The notes under the pieces are model-generated. The model made no database searches. It worked only from the letters and a program-made list of their open reading frames with translations, and was not told where the DNA came from. From UBA11710 sp049287025 (GTDB lineage: Bacteria; Patescibacteriota; Patescibacteriia; Magasanikbacterales; UBA922): 42,783 nucleotides of DNA. Location of the stretch: contig JBAQFA010000015.1 in NCBI GenBank assembly GCA_049287025.1, positions 1-42,783 on the forward strand, read 5' to 3'. Shown here piece after piece: positions 16,838 through 25,321 of the stretch. The translations under genes and the position numbers were made by a program. Numbering within the stretch: position 1 is the stretch's first letter; the number at the start of each line of letters is the position of its first letter.

Positions 16838-16969
16838 TCATCCACAAGTGCCAGTCGTGGATGAACAGCTTAAAGCAACCCACAAGGTTGCGTTGGTAAG
16901 GAACGTATATATCCCCTTTAAAATAGGGTAAATCTATACTCATTTAAGCAGAGAGAGAGAGTTGTCAAG
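16838..16969 (-). promoter_or_regulatory. Conserved leader A: promoter and hairpins upstream of POT
   Basis: On the - strand: -35 TTGACA (16964-16969), -10 TTAAAT (16943-16948) with only a 15-base spacer that includes six CT repeats, then a CCC-rich/GGG-rich small hairpin (about 16913-16930), stem GCAACC/GGTTGC (16875-16880/16886-16891) and stem TCATCCAC/GTGGATGA (16838-16845/16857-16864). The order and spacing match leaders B and C, while the stem sequences differ, as expected of a structured regulatory RNA. Confidence 0.7.
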
Positions 16970-16987
16970 GGAAAAATAAAACAAAAA

Positions 16988-17079
16988 AAATCACTCATAT
17001 TTCTATAAGTGATTTTATTATTAGTCAAACCATCCTCTCAATAATGACTTGTAACAAATCAGTATTGAGAGGGGGATGG
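16988..17079 (-). terminator. 3' long-loop hairpin and terminator of the M49 gene
   Basis: CCTCTCAATA/TATTGAGAGG (17034-17043/17063-17072), extended by CCATC/GATGG, then hairpin AAATCACT/AAGTGATTT near 16988-17015 followed by a T-run on the - strand. The first is a long-loop 3' inverted repeat; the second looks like the actual terminator. Confidence 0.75.
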
Positions 17080-17140
17080 CTTGGCGAAGAGATGAACTTG
17101 CCGTACCATGTGTCCCCCAAAACGGCAGGACCCAGATCTC

Positions 17141-18994
17141 CTATTGCGAGATCAGGGCGGAGGTGTAGAGCGGGTGGAGGTCGACCGGGATGTCGCCGAG
17201 CTTCGCCAGCACGTCCTTGGCTTCGGGCGGCATCTTGCCATACTTGGCCATGAACGCTTGGGCGGCCTCGTAGTTGCCCACGGCCTCGATGGTCAAGATC
17301 TCGTGCGACAGTGCGTTTGCGGCCTCGAGGAACTTCGCCGTGTCGACGGTGAACTCCTTCGTGGTCGGGTCGTAGCTGTAGAGCCCGAACTCCTTGAAGA
17401 AGTTGTAGTACATGAGGTTATTCACCCCGTGCGCCTCGTCCGCACCGAACCGTACCGCACGGAAGAAGCCGGCGAGCGAGGAGATGGCTGTCTCGTCGAG
17501 CAGATTGGGGCTGAAGAACCCGACGTCCACGAGGTAGCCGACTTCCCAGAAGCCCAAGGCGTCGGCTTTCAATTCCTCGAGCGGGCCGAAGGTGTCCTTG
17601 AGGGCCTTGCTGACCGTCGTGTTCTCGCAGGCCGTCTTCCCGTTCAGGTCGTTGTACGTGGTGCAGACCTGGATCTTGCCCGGCCCCATTCCGTGGGCCA
17701 GCTCGTGCAGCAGGTTGTGCCAGAAGTAGGCGCCCCATGTCACCATGGGTTGCTGCTCAGATACGAGCACAACCTTGGAGATCGGCACCAGGGACAGGTT
17801 GAACTTCTTCTCCTGGACGTTCCGGAGCATGACCTTCTTGGTCCCGGTGTGCTCTCGCACGTCCTCGTCGTTCGGCAGGTTGAAGGCGCTGGACTGGACG
17901 CCACGTCGACCTTCGCCAGCGCTGTAGACCAGGTCCACGGCGAAGATCGGGCTGTCGCTGGCGCGCTGGTAGCCGCGGTACTGGTCGTCCAGCGGGATCT
18001 TCTTCTCCATGTCGTCCAGGTAGGCCTTGACCTTGTCGAGATCGGCCGAAAGCTTCGGGTCGGTCACGGTCACGTAGGCCTCGAAGCAGGCCTTGTAGCC
18101 GAAGAGGCGATCCTCGTACGTCTCGTACGGGGCAATCACCACTTCGAACTTGGAGTCCTTGACCTTGACCCAGGCCTCATCGCTCGGATGGTAGTCGTTC
18201 GTGAGGAAAGCCTTGGCTTGGGCGGACATGAAGTCGGCCATGCTGGGGCTGTCCGCCACAAGCGACGCCGAGATCAGATACCCCGAGGCCACTCCCAGTT
18301 CGTCGCGGTAGAGCTCCGAGTATGGGACATAGACCAACTGGCCGTTGGAGTCACGTCGGATGACCGTGTAGGGGCTCTCGAAGTCCTTCTTCGTATCCGG
18401 GCGATCTTTGACCCAGCTCTGGAACTCTTGCTTGGTCATGTCGGACGGGTAGAAGGTGGCGCCGAGCGGCTTCTCGGTCGAGCCGATGAACGGACGATGC
18501 TTGTCCAGACGGTCGAACCGTCCGTAGTTGATCGCGACCAGTCGTCGCACGAGCGCCTCGACCTTGCTCAGGCCGTCGTTCGTGACGCCGTCGTCCATGG
18601 CTTGCATGACCTGTTGACCGTCTTCGGACGCCTGCATCCAGAAGATGCGATCGATGACGTTCGCGGCCTTGATCACGTAGCCGAGGAACTTGAGGTCTTC
18701 GGGGCTGTAGCCTTCGAGCGGGACGTTCAGCTCGACGTCGACGAACTGGCCGTTCATCTTCTCGAGTTGGCCCATGTCGGGATTGATCGTCCAGCTCTCG
18801 TTGCTGCAAACGACCAAATTGGTCTCGCTCGACGAAGCTGGTACGGACGTCGTTACTTCAGCCGTCGCGATGGTGGTCTGCTCTTGCTGCCGGAAGTACT
18901 TCACGAGCGCGGGTACGAAAACCACGGCCAGAAGGGCCAGGACACAGGTGGCGATCATGAGATCGATCAGGGTGAATCCTCGCAACCTTCTCAT
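17141..18994 (-). CDS. M49-like (dipeptidyl peptidase III type) zinc peptidase with prepilin signal
   Basis: 617 aa. Residues 1-35 form a type IV prepilin-like signal: basic MRRLRG, then FTLID and a hydrophobic helix, with D in place of the usual E5. The body carries HELAH (430-434) and EELKAD (473-478), the two zinc motifs of M49 peptidases; the short five-residue HExxH form is known in some bacterial members. The enzyme should be held at the cell surface and release short peptides. Ribosome site GGGAGG precedes the ATG. The gene is GC-rich and shares its leader type with the POT transporter downstream, a natural partner for peptide import. Confidence 0.8.
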   Translation of the reverse strand: MRRLRGFTLIDLMIATCVLALLAVVFVPALVKYFRQQEQTTIATAEVTTSVPASSSETNLVVCSNESWTINPDMGQLEKMNGQFVDVELNVPLEGYSPEDLKFLGYVIKAANVIDRIFWMQASEDGQQVMQAMDDGVTNDGLSKVEALVRRLVAINYGRFDRLDKHRPFIGSTEKPLGATFYPSDMTKQEFQSWVKDRPDTKKDFESPYTVIRRDSNGQLVYVPYSELYRDELGVASGYLISASLVADSPSMADFMSAQAKAFLTNDYHPSDEAWVKVKDSKFEVVIAPYETYEDRLFGYKACFEAYVTVTDPKLSADLDKVKAYLDDMEKKIPLDDQYRGYQRASDSPIFAVDLVYSAGEGRRGVQSSAFNLPNDEDVREHTGTKKVMLRNVQEKKFNLSLVPISKVVLVSEQQPMVTWGAYFWHNLLHELAHGMGPGKIQVCTTYNDLNGKTACENTTVSKALKDTFGPLEELKADALGFWEVGYLVDVGFFSPNLLDETAISSLAGFFRAVRFGADEAHGVNNLMYYNFFKEFGLYSYDPTTKEFTVDTAKFLEAANALSHEILTIEAVGNYEAAQAFMAKYGKMPPEAKDVLAKLGDIPVDLHPLYTSALISQ

Positions 18995-19120
18995 TGCTTC
19001 CTCCCTAGAGATTTCTACATCGTTCCACCAAAACGATGTTCAACACTTTCCTAACTCCGTGGTGGCGGAGTGACGCAACAGGACCGAACTTTCTCCTTCT
19101 GTGAATTGTTTAAACTTTGT

Positions 19121-19257
19121 CTGTATACAAGTGCCACTTGTGTACAGATATCATGAAGCAACCCTAAACACGGGTTGCATTATTAAGGAACGGATATATG
19201 CCCCTAAAATTGGGGTAAATCTATACTCATTTAAACAGAGAGAGAGTAAAAAGTCAA
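19121..19257 (-). promoter_or_regulatory. Conserved leader B: promoter and hairpins upstream of the M49 gene
   Basis: On the - strand: -35 TTGACT (19252-19257), 17-base spacer with five CT repeats, -10 TTAAAT (19229-19234), small hairpin CCCC/GGGG (about 19201-19216), stem GCAACCC/GGGTTGC (19158-19164/19172-19178), and stem of 13 bp with one wobble (19121-19133/19135-19147). About 125 further bases lead to the ATG. Confidence 0.75.
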
Positions 19258-19272
19258 TATTAAGTAACAAAA

Positions 19273-19296
19273 AAGACCTTAGTATATAAAGATCTT
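19273..19296 (-). terminator. Terminator of the small membrane protein operon
   Basis: Hairpin AAGATCTT/AAGGTCTT as read on the - strand (one G-U pair), followed by a T-run. It lies about 70 bases after the stop of the 102-aa gene and directly upstream of leader B. Confidence 0.65.
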
Positions 19297-19364
19297 CTTT
19301 GGACATCCCTCCTTGATGCCCCCCTTTGGTTGAGAAAAGAACGAACGGTGTTGTTCTTCATCTG

Positions 19365-19673
19365 TCACACCGCATGAGTGTAGAAACAGATGAAGAAGAT
19401 GGTGAGTGCTTCCAGTGAGAATCCACCGAAGAACCACCAGAAGATCTTGGCATCACGATCTGCCGCGAAGGTCGCGAGCATGGACACGAGGGCGACTGCC
19501 ATCAGCGTGAAGGCCACGCCTACTACAGTAAGATCACCCCTCTGCAACGAAGAGAACGTAATGGCCGACACTGCCACGGCCATCGTGCACAGATACATGA
19601 GCGCTAGAAAAGCACCGACATCGGCGACTTTGCCCCAGTCAATTTGGTACAGTTGACGGCGAATTGTTTCCAT
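19365..19673 (-). CDS. Small membrane protein (4 helices), unknown
   Basis: 102 aa from the ATG (METIRRQ) preceded by AGGAAGGAAGC; a longer frame from 19703 lacks such a site. About three to four membrane helices (roughly 20-40, 45-65, 72-92) with short loops. No family recognised. It is GC-rich and is the second gene of a pair with another small membrane protein 36 bases upstream, so the two may act together in the membrane. Confidence 0.75.
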   Translation of the reverse strand: METIRRQLYQIDWGKVADVGAFLALMYLCTMAVAVSAITFSSLQRGDLTVVGVAFTLMAVALVSMLATFAADRDAKIFWWFFGGFSLEALTIFFICFYTHAV

Positions 19674-19709
19674 GACTGCTTCCTTCCTCATGCTAGGTGA
19701 CACCCTGAC

Positions 19710-20060
19710 TCAGCCCTGAATCTGAGGAGACCGGCAGTGTACAACGTGGTGATTCTTTTTGGCTTGTCGTTGTACAAGCCAATCATACAACCACTTGCCA
19801 GGACGGCAACCGATGATGTACCCAATGAAGGTGACGACGAGAAAGAATCCTCCATGGATGTCTGGCTTTTGCGCGAACTGGCCTGCTACCCACGGTAGAA
19901 AGATCACCGTGGCGACGATGGCGAGCACCTGGAATCCGCGACTGATGAACAGAAGCGGTCTCCACTTGTAGATGTAGAACTCCATCGGAATCCTGATGAT
20001 TCGGAAGATGAAGCCCACGACTACGGCGAAGAGCAAGAGCGCTAACAGGTACGTTTCCAT
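19710..20060 (-). CDS. Small membrane protein (3 helices), unknown
   Basis: 116 aa, starting METYLLALLLFAV with ribosome site GAGGTG. Three hydrophobic segments (about 3-22, 38-58, 72-90) and a basic C-terminal tail. No family recognised. It is GC-rich like its partner downstream and starts with the same MET triplet. It is the first gene of the pair, behind a promoter with an inverted repeat in the spacer. Confidence 0.75.
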   Translation of the reverse strand: METYLLALLLFAVVVGFIFRIIRIPMEFYIYKWRPLLFISRGFQVLAIVATVIFLPWVAGQFAQKPDIHGGFFLVVTFIGYIIGCRPGKWLYDWLVQRQAKKNHHVVHCRSPQIQG

Positions 20061-20090
20061 GAAACACCTCGGTGGGTTGGTTCTAAAAAT

Positions 20091-20119
20091 ATACTAACAC
20101 TTTTAATGTGTTTAATCAA
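20091..20119 (-). promoter_or_regulatory. Promoter with operator-like repeat for the membrane protein pair
   Basis: On the - strand: -35 TTGATT (20114-20119), 17-base spacer, -10 TAGTAT (20091-20096). The inverted repeat AACAC/GTGTT (20096-20100/20108-20112) fills the spacer, a usual place for a repressor. Confidence 0.6.
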
Positions 20120-20213
20120 TGATTGAAGAAAGTATTTTTTAATGGTATAATTTTAATATATTAATTATTATGTAAAATAGCTAGAAATTTCTTTACGTAT
20201 TTTAAATTTATCT

Positions 20214-20585
20214 ATGAAAGATGAAAATAACATTATACATATCGATTTTCAAAGAAGGACCAAAACTACCGAAAAGAATAACCCGCTTACTGGGACTCCC
20301 GATGCCAGTAGCATTCCTGAAAGAGGAGGAAAAAATCAACCTGAAAGTTTGAGCGAAATTGAAAAAGCTGATTTTTACTTTTTTTGTTCTTCACCTACAG
20401 CAGAAATACTTATAAATTTACCAACTTCTAATACTTCAGTTTCGGAATCAGGAAAAGTAGTTCACAGCTATAGTAATAAAGAACTAATCGGATTATTAGT
20501 AAATGGTACAGAAAAAGAATTTAAAATAAAACCCTCTTTTTATAAAGCCATATATTTAGAGTTAGAATCAAGAATTGAGAACTGA
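20214..20585 (+). CDS. Hypothetical protein
   Basis: 123 aa, no recognised family. The N-terminal 50 residues are polar and probably disordered; the C-terminal part (YSNKELIGLLVNG onward) looks helical. AT-rich with AT-rich-gene codon use; no clear ribosome site, which is common for the AT-rich genes here. One of the few + strand genes in the right part of the element, paired with the next gene. Confidence 0.6.
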   Translation: MKDENNIIHIDFQRRTKTTEKNNPLTGTPDASSIPERGGKNQPESLSEIEKADFYFFCSSPTAEILINLPTSNTSVSESGKVVHSYSNKELIGLLVNGTEKEFKIKPSFYKAIYLELESRIEN

Positions 20586-20616
20586 TAATTAAAATCATTT
20601 TATTTTTAAAAAATAT

Positions 20617-20886
20617 ATGCCAAAATTTTCAGAAGGAGGACAACCAACATCAAAAGAAAAAGTGTTGTCAAATGAAGAGCAACAAGAATTAGAACGTTTA
20701 ACACGTGAAGTGACATCAGACGAAGCGAGAAGACATGTTGTCTCTGATGCAGCTGAGGAATTAGATAATTATGCTAGCTCAATTAAAGCAGGGGGAGAAA
20801 ACACATCATCCACAAAGAGTGGAACTGAAATGACTAATGGAGAATTAGCTAAAATAGAAGAGGCTATAAGAAAATTAAAAAAATAA
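20617..20886 (+). CDS. Hypothetical helical protein
   Basis: 89 aa, highly charged, with predicted helices (NEEQQELERLTREV, then DEARRHVVSDAAEEL) and a short C-terminal coiled segment. No membrane segment, signal or known motif. It lies 31 bases after the previous + gene and ends before a terminator, so the two are probably cotranscribed. Confidence 0.6.
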   Translation: MPKFSEGGQPTSKEKVLSNEEQQELERLTREVTSDEARRHVVSDAAEELDNYASSIKAGGENTSSTKSGTEMTNGELAKIEEAIRKLKK

Positions 20887-20978
20887 ATTTTAAAAAATAC
20901 CACTGGATTAAGTGTTATTTTAAAATTAAATAGTAATATATATATTTAGCCAAACAACTTATTATTTAAAACAAAAAC

Positions 20979-20997
20979 AGCGACTTAGTTAGTCGCT
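20979..20997. terminator. Bidirectional terminator
   Basis: Hairpin AGCGACT/AGTCGCT with A-run before and T-run after. It sits between the convergent hypothetical gene (+) and the YbaK gene (-). Confidence 0.8.
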
Positions 20998-21021
20998 ATT
21001 TTTATTACAACAAAATTGAAC

Positions 21022-21525
21022 TCAATTTGTGAGATTGAAATTTATCACCTCTTCAACTTTGTTATCAAGATTATCAAAAACTATTTTCAAATCAGACCCT
21101 TTAGCTTGTACAGTTTTTGTCGAGAGTATTGGACTAAATAATAGCCACTCTTGGTTATATATTCTGGGGTCTACATAAATATTATATTGAGTAGCAAAAC
21201 CAAAAGGATAGGCACAGCCAGGCTTAGCACCAAAATATTCATTCAATTCTTCGGCTGAACATAATTTCACTTTGCTTACGCCTAATTTTTCTTTGATAAT
21301 GTCAAAATTTACCTTTTCTCCTTGCAAAGTAATATAGACAAAAAAAGTATCATTGGCTTTTAATACCAGACATTTCATTTCGGCTCCAATGAATCCAGTT
21401 TCTTTTTGGACTTTAGCTAGATCTTCATAGGTTAGTGCCTCTTGATGAGAAAATAACTTATATTCAACCTGACTGTCATCAAGAATCTTAATTATTTTTT
21501 CGTAAATTTGATTTTGATCAATCAT
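21022..21525 (-). CDS. YbaK/ProX-type aminoacyl-tRNA deacylase
   Basis: 167 aa, one YbaK/EbsC domain. Features include the N-terminal VEYKLFSHQEALTYEDLA segment, the central GAEMKCLVLKAND strand with the conserved lysine, and PGCAYPFGF near the C-terminal half. The family removes mischarged amino acids from tRNA (for example Cys or Ala from tRNA-Pro). It is cytoplasmic and stands alone after a terminator. It may be a housekeeping gene carried as cargo. Substrate cannot be told from sequence. Confidence 0.85.
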   Translation of the reverse strand: MIDQNQIYEKIIKILDDSQVEYKLFSHQEALTYEDLAKVQKETGFIGAEMKCLVLKANDTFFVYITLQGEKVNFDIIKEKLGVSKVKLCSAEELNEYFGAKPGCAYPFGFATQYNIYVDPRIYNQEWLLFSPILSTKTVQAKGSDLKIVFDNLDNKVEEVINFNLTN

Positions 21526-21574
21526 ATTTTTATTATTAAATTTTTGTCCAAATGTGTTTGAAATATTGTCTTAA

Positions 21575-22816
21575 TTATTTTTCCCAATCCAGCCTTTTCC
21601 AAATCAAAGCAAAAAATATAATCTGTAAAACAGATAAAATAAGAGGTGTTGTTTTTAAAGCAAAATCACCAGAAAATTTTAGGATTAGGGTTAAAAATAT
21701 AAGCAAGCTAATTACTCGGCCAATATTTAAAAATACTTCACAATCAAAAATCAAAGCATACTTTTCTTGAGGATTGTTACTTAGCTCCTTGTCCATTATA
21801 TCCAGTTGCCAAGGGTCATAAGCCAACATATAAAAAGTAATGGGTAGCCCTGCCAAAAGTACATAGATAAATATTGGTAATATTCCTTGACCAACAATTA
21901 AGAAGTAAGCTAATAAAAATGAAGTAGTTAATGCTACTACCAATACTGTACTGCGATGATTTTGTTTAGCCAGACGACCATAGAGATAGTAAAGAATAAT
22001 GGTGAAAATTCCCACGGTAGCAGTAATAGTTCCTAATATTCCTTCTTTACCTAAGAAACGCAAAATCAATAAAGTTGAAATAAGAGGTACGATTGTCTCT
22101 AAAATACCAATGACTACATTTACCATTCTCACTGAATTCCAACGTTTAGAAATAACTGGTTGCCAAATCTGATTAACAGTGGGAGTTTCAAACTTAGCTC
22201 GCAGTAAATTTAATCCACCAAAAAGAATAGAAATTAAAGCCAAGATAGTAATACCAGTATAAGCAACCAATGGTGAATACAGTTTACTAATATCACCGAA
22301 GCTGATTAGCCAACCAATGGAAAAAGATACGACAATACTAATTATGGAATCAGTAAAAGAAAGTATAGCAAAGAAATAGTTTCTACCATTGGTAGTTGTT
22401 TCTTGAAAGGTTAAATAATTCCTGCTGGCCCAATATATTCCATTACCAAAGCCGTAAATAATACCAAAGACGAAGAGATGATACCACAGCGAACTATGAA
22501 AAAAGATTACCGAAGCCATGCCTAACAGAGAACAAAATAATCCTAAGAAATGTGTTTGATTAATGTGTAGTCTCTTTAATAACTTGCCATTAAGATAAAA
22601 ACCTATAGGCAAAAATATAAAGTGTCCTAAACTGTATGCAACGACACTGATAATTGAAGTGGTGGTACGCCAAATGTAAGCGTTAAGGAAAAGAGACAAA
22701 ATTGGATAAGCCACAGAACGTAAGTTATATGATAAAATCAATAGTCTAGCTCTGTTTGGTAGAGTTTTGTAATGAAGCCATTCTTTTTTTAGAAAACTAA
22801 TTAACATAGTTATCAA
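21575..22816 (-). CDS. Major facilitator superfamily transporter
   Basis: 413 aa with about 12 hydrophobic segments and the usual cytoplasmic loop in the middle (residues about 205-225). No motif identifies the substrate. Its start is 2 bases from the stop of the KamA-like gene, and that gene overlaps the DUF218 gene, so an operon is likely. AT-rich, like the backbone. Confidence 0.8.
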   Translation of the reverse strand: MITMLISFLKKEWLHYKTLPNRARLLILSYNLRSVAYPILSLFLNAYIWRTTTSIISVVAYSLGHFIFLPIGFYLNGKLLKRLHINQTHFLGLFCSLLGMASVIFFHSSLWYHLFVFGIIYGFGNGIYWASRNYLTFQETTTNGRNYFFAILSFTDSIISIVVSFSIGWLISFGDISKLYSPLVAYTGITILALISILFGGLNLLRAKFETPTVNQIWQPVISKRWNSVRMVNVVIGILETIVPLISTLLILRFLGKEGILGTITATVGIFTIILYYLYGRLAKQNHRSTVLVVALTTSFLLAYFLIVGQGILPIFIYVLLAGLPITFYMLAYDPWQLDIMDKELSNNPQEKYALIFDCEVFLNIGRVISLLIFLTLILKFSGDFALKTTPLILSVLQIIFFALIWKRLDWEK

Positions 22817-22818
22817 AA

Positions 22819-23814
22819 TTAAGAAATGTTGAACAATCCCAAATCAATCGGCACTTTGCCAAGACCTTTGGGAATTTCAATCATATATTTGGGTATTGCT
22901 AGCCCACTAATATTCCCTTGCAACTGTCTCATTAACTTTATACCATCTTTTAATTCTACCCGCAGATGGCTGGTACCGTAAACTTTATCAGTTTGGTGTA
23001 GATAGTAAGGAGTAACACCAATGTTTAAAAGAGTGTTAAATAATTCTTTTAGAGTTTTAACATCATCATTTACTCCTTTTAACAAAACACTCTGGCTAAA
23101 CAACAAAATGCCTGCCTGGCGCGCCTGTTTTACTGCCTTTAAAAATTCTGGTGTTATTTCAGTAGGATGATTGATGTGTAAAACAATAAAGATGGGTTTG
23201 CCTAGTTGAATTTTTTTAAAGAACTTTAAACTGAATCGATTGGGTAAAGCAGAAAATAGACGAGTATGAAATCTAATTCTTTTTATATGCTTAATTTTAT
23301 TAATTTCTTTCAGCCACGCCATTAGTTGCTGGTCATTCAGCATAAATGGGTCGCCCCCAGAAAAAATTATTTCTTGGATTTCTTGGTGAATTTTTAGATA
23401 TTTAATAATTTGTTTAATTTCATTGTCGGACAAAGCCCAGGCATTTCCAACAATTCTTTTGCGAAAACAAAAACGACAGTGAATTGCGCAATTACTGGTT
23501 GGCCAAATTAAAGCACGGTCAGGATAACGATGTGTTAAACCTTTTAACGGACTAAAATCATCGTCGCCAATTGGGTCTGCCAACTCTTCAGAAGTTATGT
23601 TTAACTCTTGAATAGTAGGAATAAGTTGCTTGTGAATGGAACCCCTGGTTTTTTCTTTTTTTAATAAACGTAAATATATTGGCGTTATCAGTAAACCAAA
23701 TTTCTTTTCTGCTAAAAGCATATCTTGTAACTCTTTGCCTTCCAGTTTAAGTTTTTTAGCTAGTTTACTTACACTGGTAATACTATTGGCTAAATCTTTT
23801 TGCCATTGTTGCAT
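22819..23814 (-). CDS. KamA/EpmB-type radical SAM aminomutase
   Basis: 331 aa. The iron-sulfur motif is C109-x3-C113-x2-C116 (CAIHCRFC), followed by FSGGDPFML, typical of lysine 2,3-aminomutases, and a C-terminal PYYLHQTDKVYGTSH segment of the family. The length is close to EpmB, which makes beta-lysine for elongation factor P, rather than the longer fermentative KamA. The expected PLP lysine would be in the C-terminal part. The start lies inside the previous gene (25-base overlap). No EpmA or EF-P gene is nearby. Confidence 0.85.
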   Translation of the reverse strand: MQQWQKDLANSITSVSKLAKKLKLEGKELQDMLLAEKKFGLLITPIYLRLLKKEKTRGSIHKQLIPTIQELNITSEELADPIGDDDFSPLKGLTHRYPDRALIWPTSNCAIHCRFCFRKRIVGNAWALSDNEIKQIIKYLKIHQEIQEIIFSGGDPFMLNDQQLMAWLKEINKIKHIKRIRFHTRLFSALPNRFSLKFFKKIQLGKPIFIVLHINHPTEITPEFLKAVKQARQAGILLFSQSVLLKGVNDDVKTLKELFNTLLNIGVTPYYLHQTDKVYGTSHLRVELKDGIKLMRQLQGNISGLAIPKYMIEIPKGLGKVPIDLGLFNIS

Positions 23815-24524
23815 AAGATAAGGTTTTGTTTGGTTATAATGTTTTTTTCCATCAATTTATTAATTTCTTGTTTCCACCATTCTTGCACTGCTTTGGTGTG
23901 TACCTCTGGTCCGGCTTTCCTTAAAAATTTTAGCTTCTCTTCAAAAAGCTGATGATATTTTTTCAAATTTGCTGAATTTTCTAAAGCCCATAAATCATGC
24001 TTTAGTACCAGCCGTTCTTTTTCAGTTAAGAACTGGGGGTCGAGATATCTGTTTGGTGAGGTGTCAAAATCAACCGGAATAACAGTCAAATTATATTTTT
24101 TAGCTAAAATCTTTTTTGCTAAAATTTTTACTCTTTTAACTCTGGTTTGTTCGCAAAATACATATAATCTGGCTGATGTTATTTTTTGCTTTTTCAAAAT
24201 ATTTTTACAATATAAGAAATTTTCTAAAGTCGAAAGTGAAGTTTTTTCGGAGATAAACAGCCAGTTTTTGGTTACTGATTTTAAGAATGATTGATGGCAT
24301 AGTTTTTTAAAAAACTTAACCATTTCGTCGCCTTCAGTTCTTTGGTATGGTTTAAAACAATCTGTTTTCCCGCCACTACAAATGATCAAGGGGTTGTTGA
24401 TTTTATTTTTTATCACCAAATCATACACTTGATTAAAAACTGTCTTTAAATAAAGATTGTAATTTTCATCCGTCAAAATATTTTTGGGAATCCCATAGCC
24501 AAAAATTAAGAAAATGTATTTCAT
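23790..24524 (-). CDS. DUF218 (YdcF/SanA-like) family protein
   Basis: 244 aa. IFGYGI at the N-terminus, IICSGGKT near residue 50, and TSLSTLENFLYCKNIL near 95 with a following LYVFCEQTRVKRV strand match the Rossmann-like DUF218 family linked to envelope functions. Unlike many members it has no membrane anchor. The C-terminal 70 residues are basic and helical. It overlaps the lipoprotein gene upstream by 4 bases and the KamA gene downstream. Confidence 0.75.
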   Translation of the reverse strand: MKYIFLIFGYGIPKNILTDENYNLYLKTVFNQVYDLVIKNKINNPLIICSGGKTDCFKPYQRTEGDEMVKFFKKLCHQSFLKSVTKNWLFISEKTSLSTLENFLYCKNILKKQKITSARLYVFCEQTRVKRVKILAKKILAKKYNLTVIPVDFDTSPNRYLDPQFLTEKERLVLKHDLWALENSANLKKYHQLFEEKLKFLRKAGPEVHTKAVQEWWKQEINKLMEKNIITKQNLILCNNGKKI

Positions 24525-25306
24525 AAGTAATTATTCAGATTGATTTCTATAATATAGCTCTGATTTTGTTTACCTGCAAGAAATACTACTGTACCATTTT
24601 CATAAATTTTAAAGAAATATGGAGTGGCACAACAGCCAATGTCAGAGATTCCATCATATTGATAGGGAATTTGTTTTTCATTGAAAAAAATATACCAAGC
24701 ATTATTTTTCTTTCCGATAAAACCAATTTTATCTTTGTAACTAAACAAATGTTTACTTTCTTCAACTCCAAATTTTTCGTTAATAGTAGTGTCATCATAA
24801 AAAATGTTTGAGATGGCAGTTACTTTGTTGTCAACACTATATTGGCAAGCTTCTGAAAAAGTAAAAGATATTTTTTCTTCAATTGATTGAAATAATTGGA
24901 TTGGTCCTTCTGCCCCATAACACATTTCATGCTCAAAAATAGTTTTGTTATTGAATTTAAGAGCATATTTGTCTGGCACATTATCTCCTGTATTTTGATA
25001 ATGGACACCAACTAATTCATAAATTAGACCACTTACTAATGGAAATTTTTGGATTATATTTTTTCGAATTTCTTTTCCTGTTGGTTCATATTTTCCAGCT
25101 TCTAAAAAATAAATAGGTTTACTATTTTTACTTAATGCGCCATTATTTATTTGAATTTCTTCAACAATACTGTCTACTGGACCCATAAGATCATTCGAAA
25201 CAGGCCATTCTCTGTATCCGGTAACAACGTTTTGTTGGTTGTCTGTTTTTTGTGAACAACCAGTTAATAAAAATAATGCAATGATAAGAATGATAAATTT
25301 TTTCAT
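24521..25306 (-). CDS. Lipoprotein, unknown function
   Basis: 261 aa with a lipoprotein signal: MKK, hydrophobic stretch and lipobox LLTGC, so it is lipid-anchored at C17 and exposed outside. The mature part is rich in beta strands and aromatic residues and contains a CC pair near residue 227. No family recognised. Overlap with the DUF218 gene suggests a shared envelope role. Confidence 0.8.
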   Translation of the reverse strand: MKKFIILIIALFLLTGCSQKTDNQQNVVTGYREWPVSNDLMGPVDSIVEEIQINNGALSKNSKPIYFLEAGKYEPTGKEIRKNIIQKFPLVSGLIYELVGVHYQNTGDNVPDKYALKFNNKTIFEHEMCYGAEGPIQLFQSIEEKISFTFSEACQYSVDNKVTAISNIFYDDTTINEKFGVEESKHLFSYKDKIGFIGKKNNAWYIFFNEKQIPYQYDGISDIGCCATPYFFKIYENGTVVFLAGKQNQSYIIEINLNNYL

Positions 25307-25321
25307 AGTTGCTTAAAATTA

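Noticed and set aside
17108..19054. 648-aa open frame on the + strand
   Set aside because: It is antisense to the M49 peptidase, arises from high GC content, has no ribosome site and no recognisable domain, while the - strand frame has zinc motifs and a signal.
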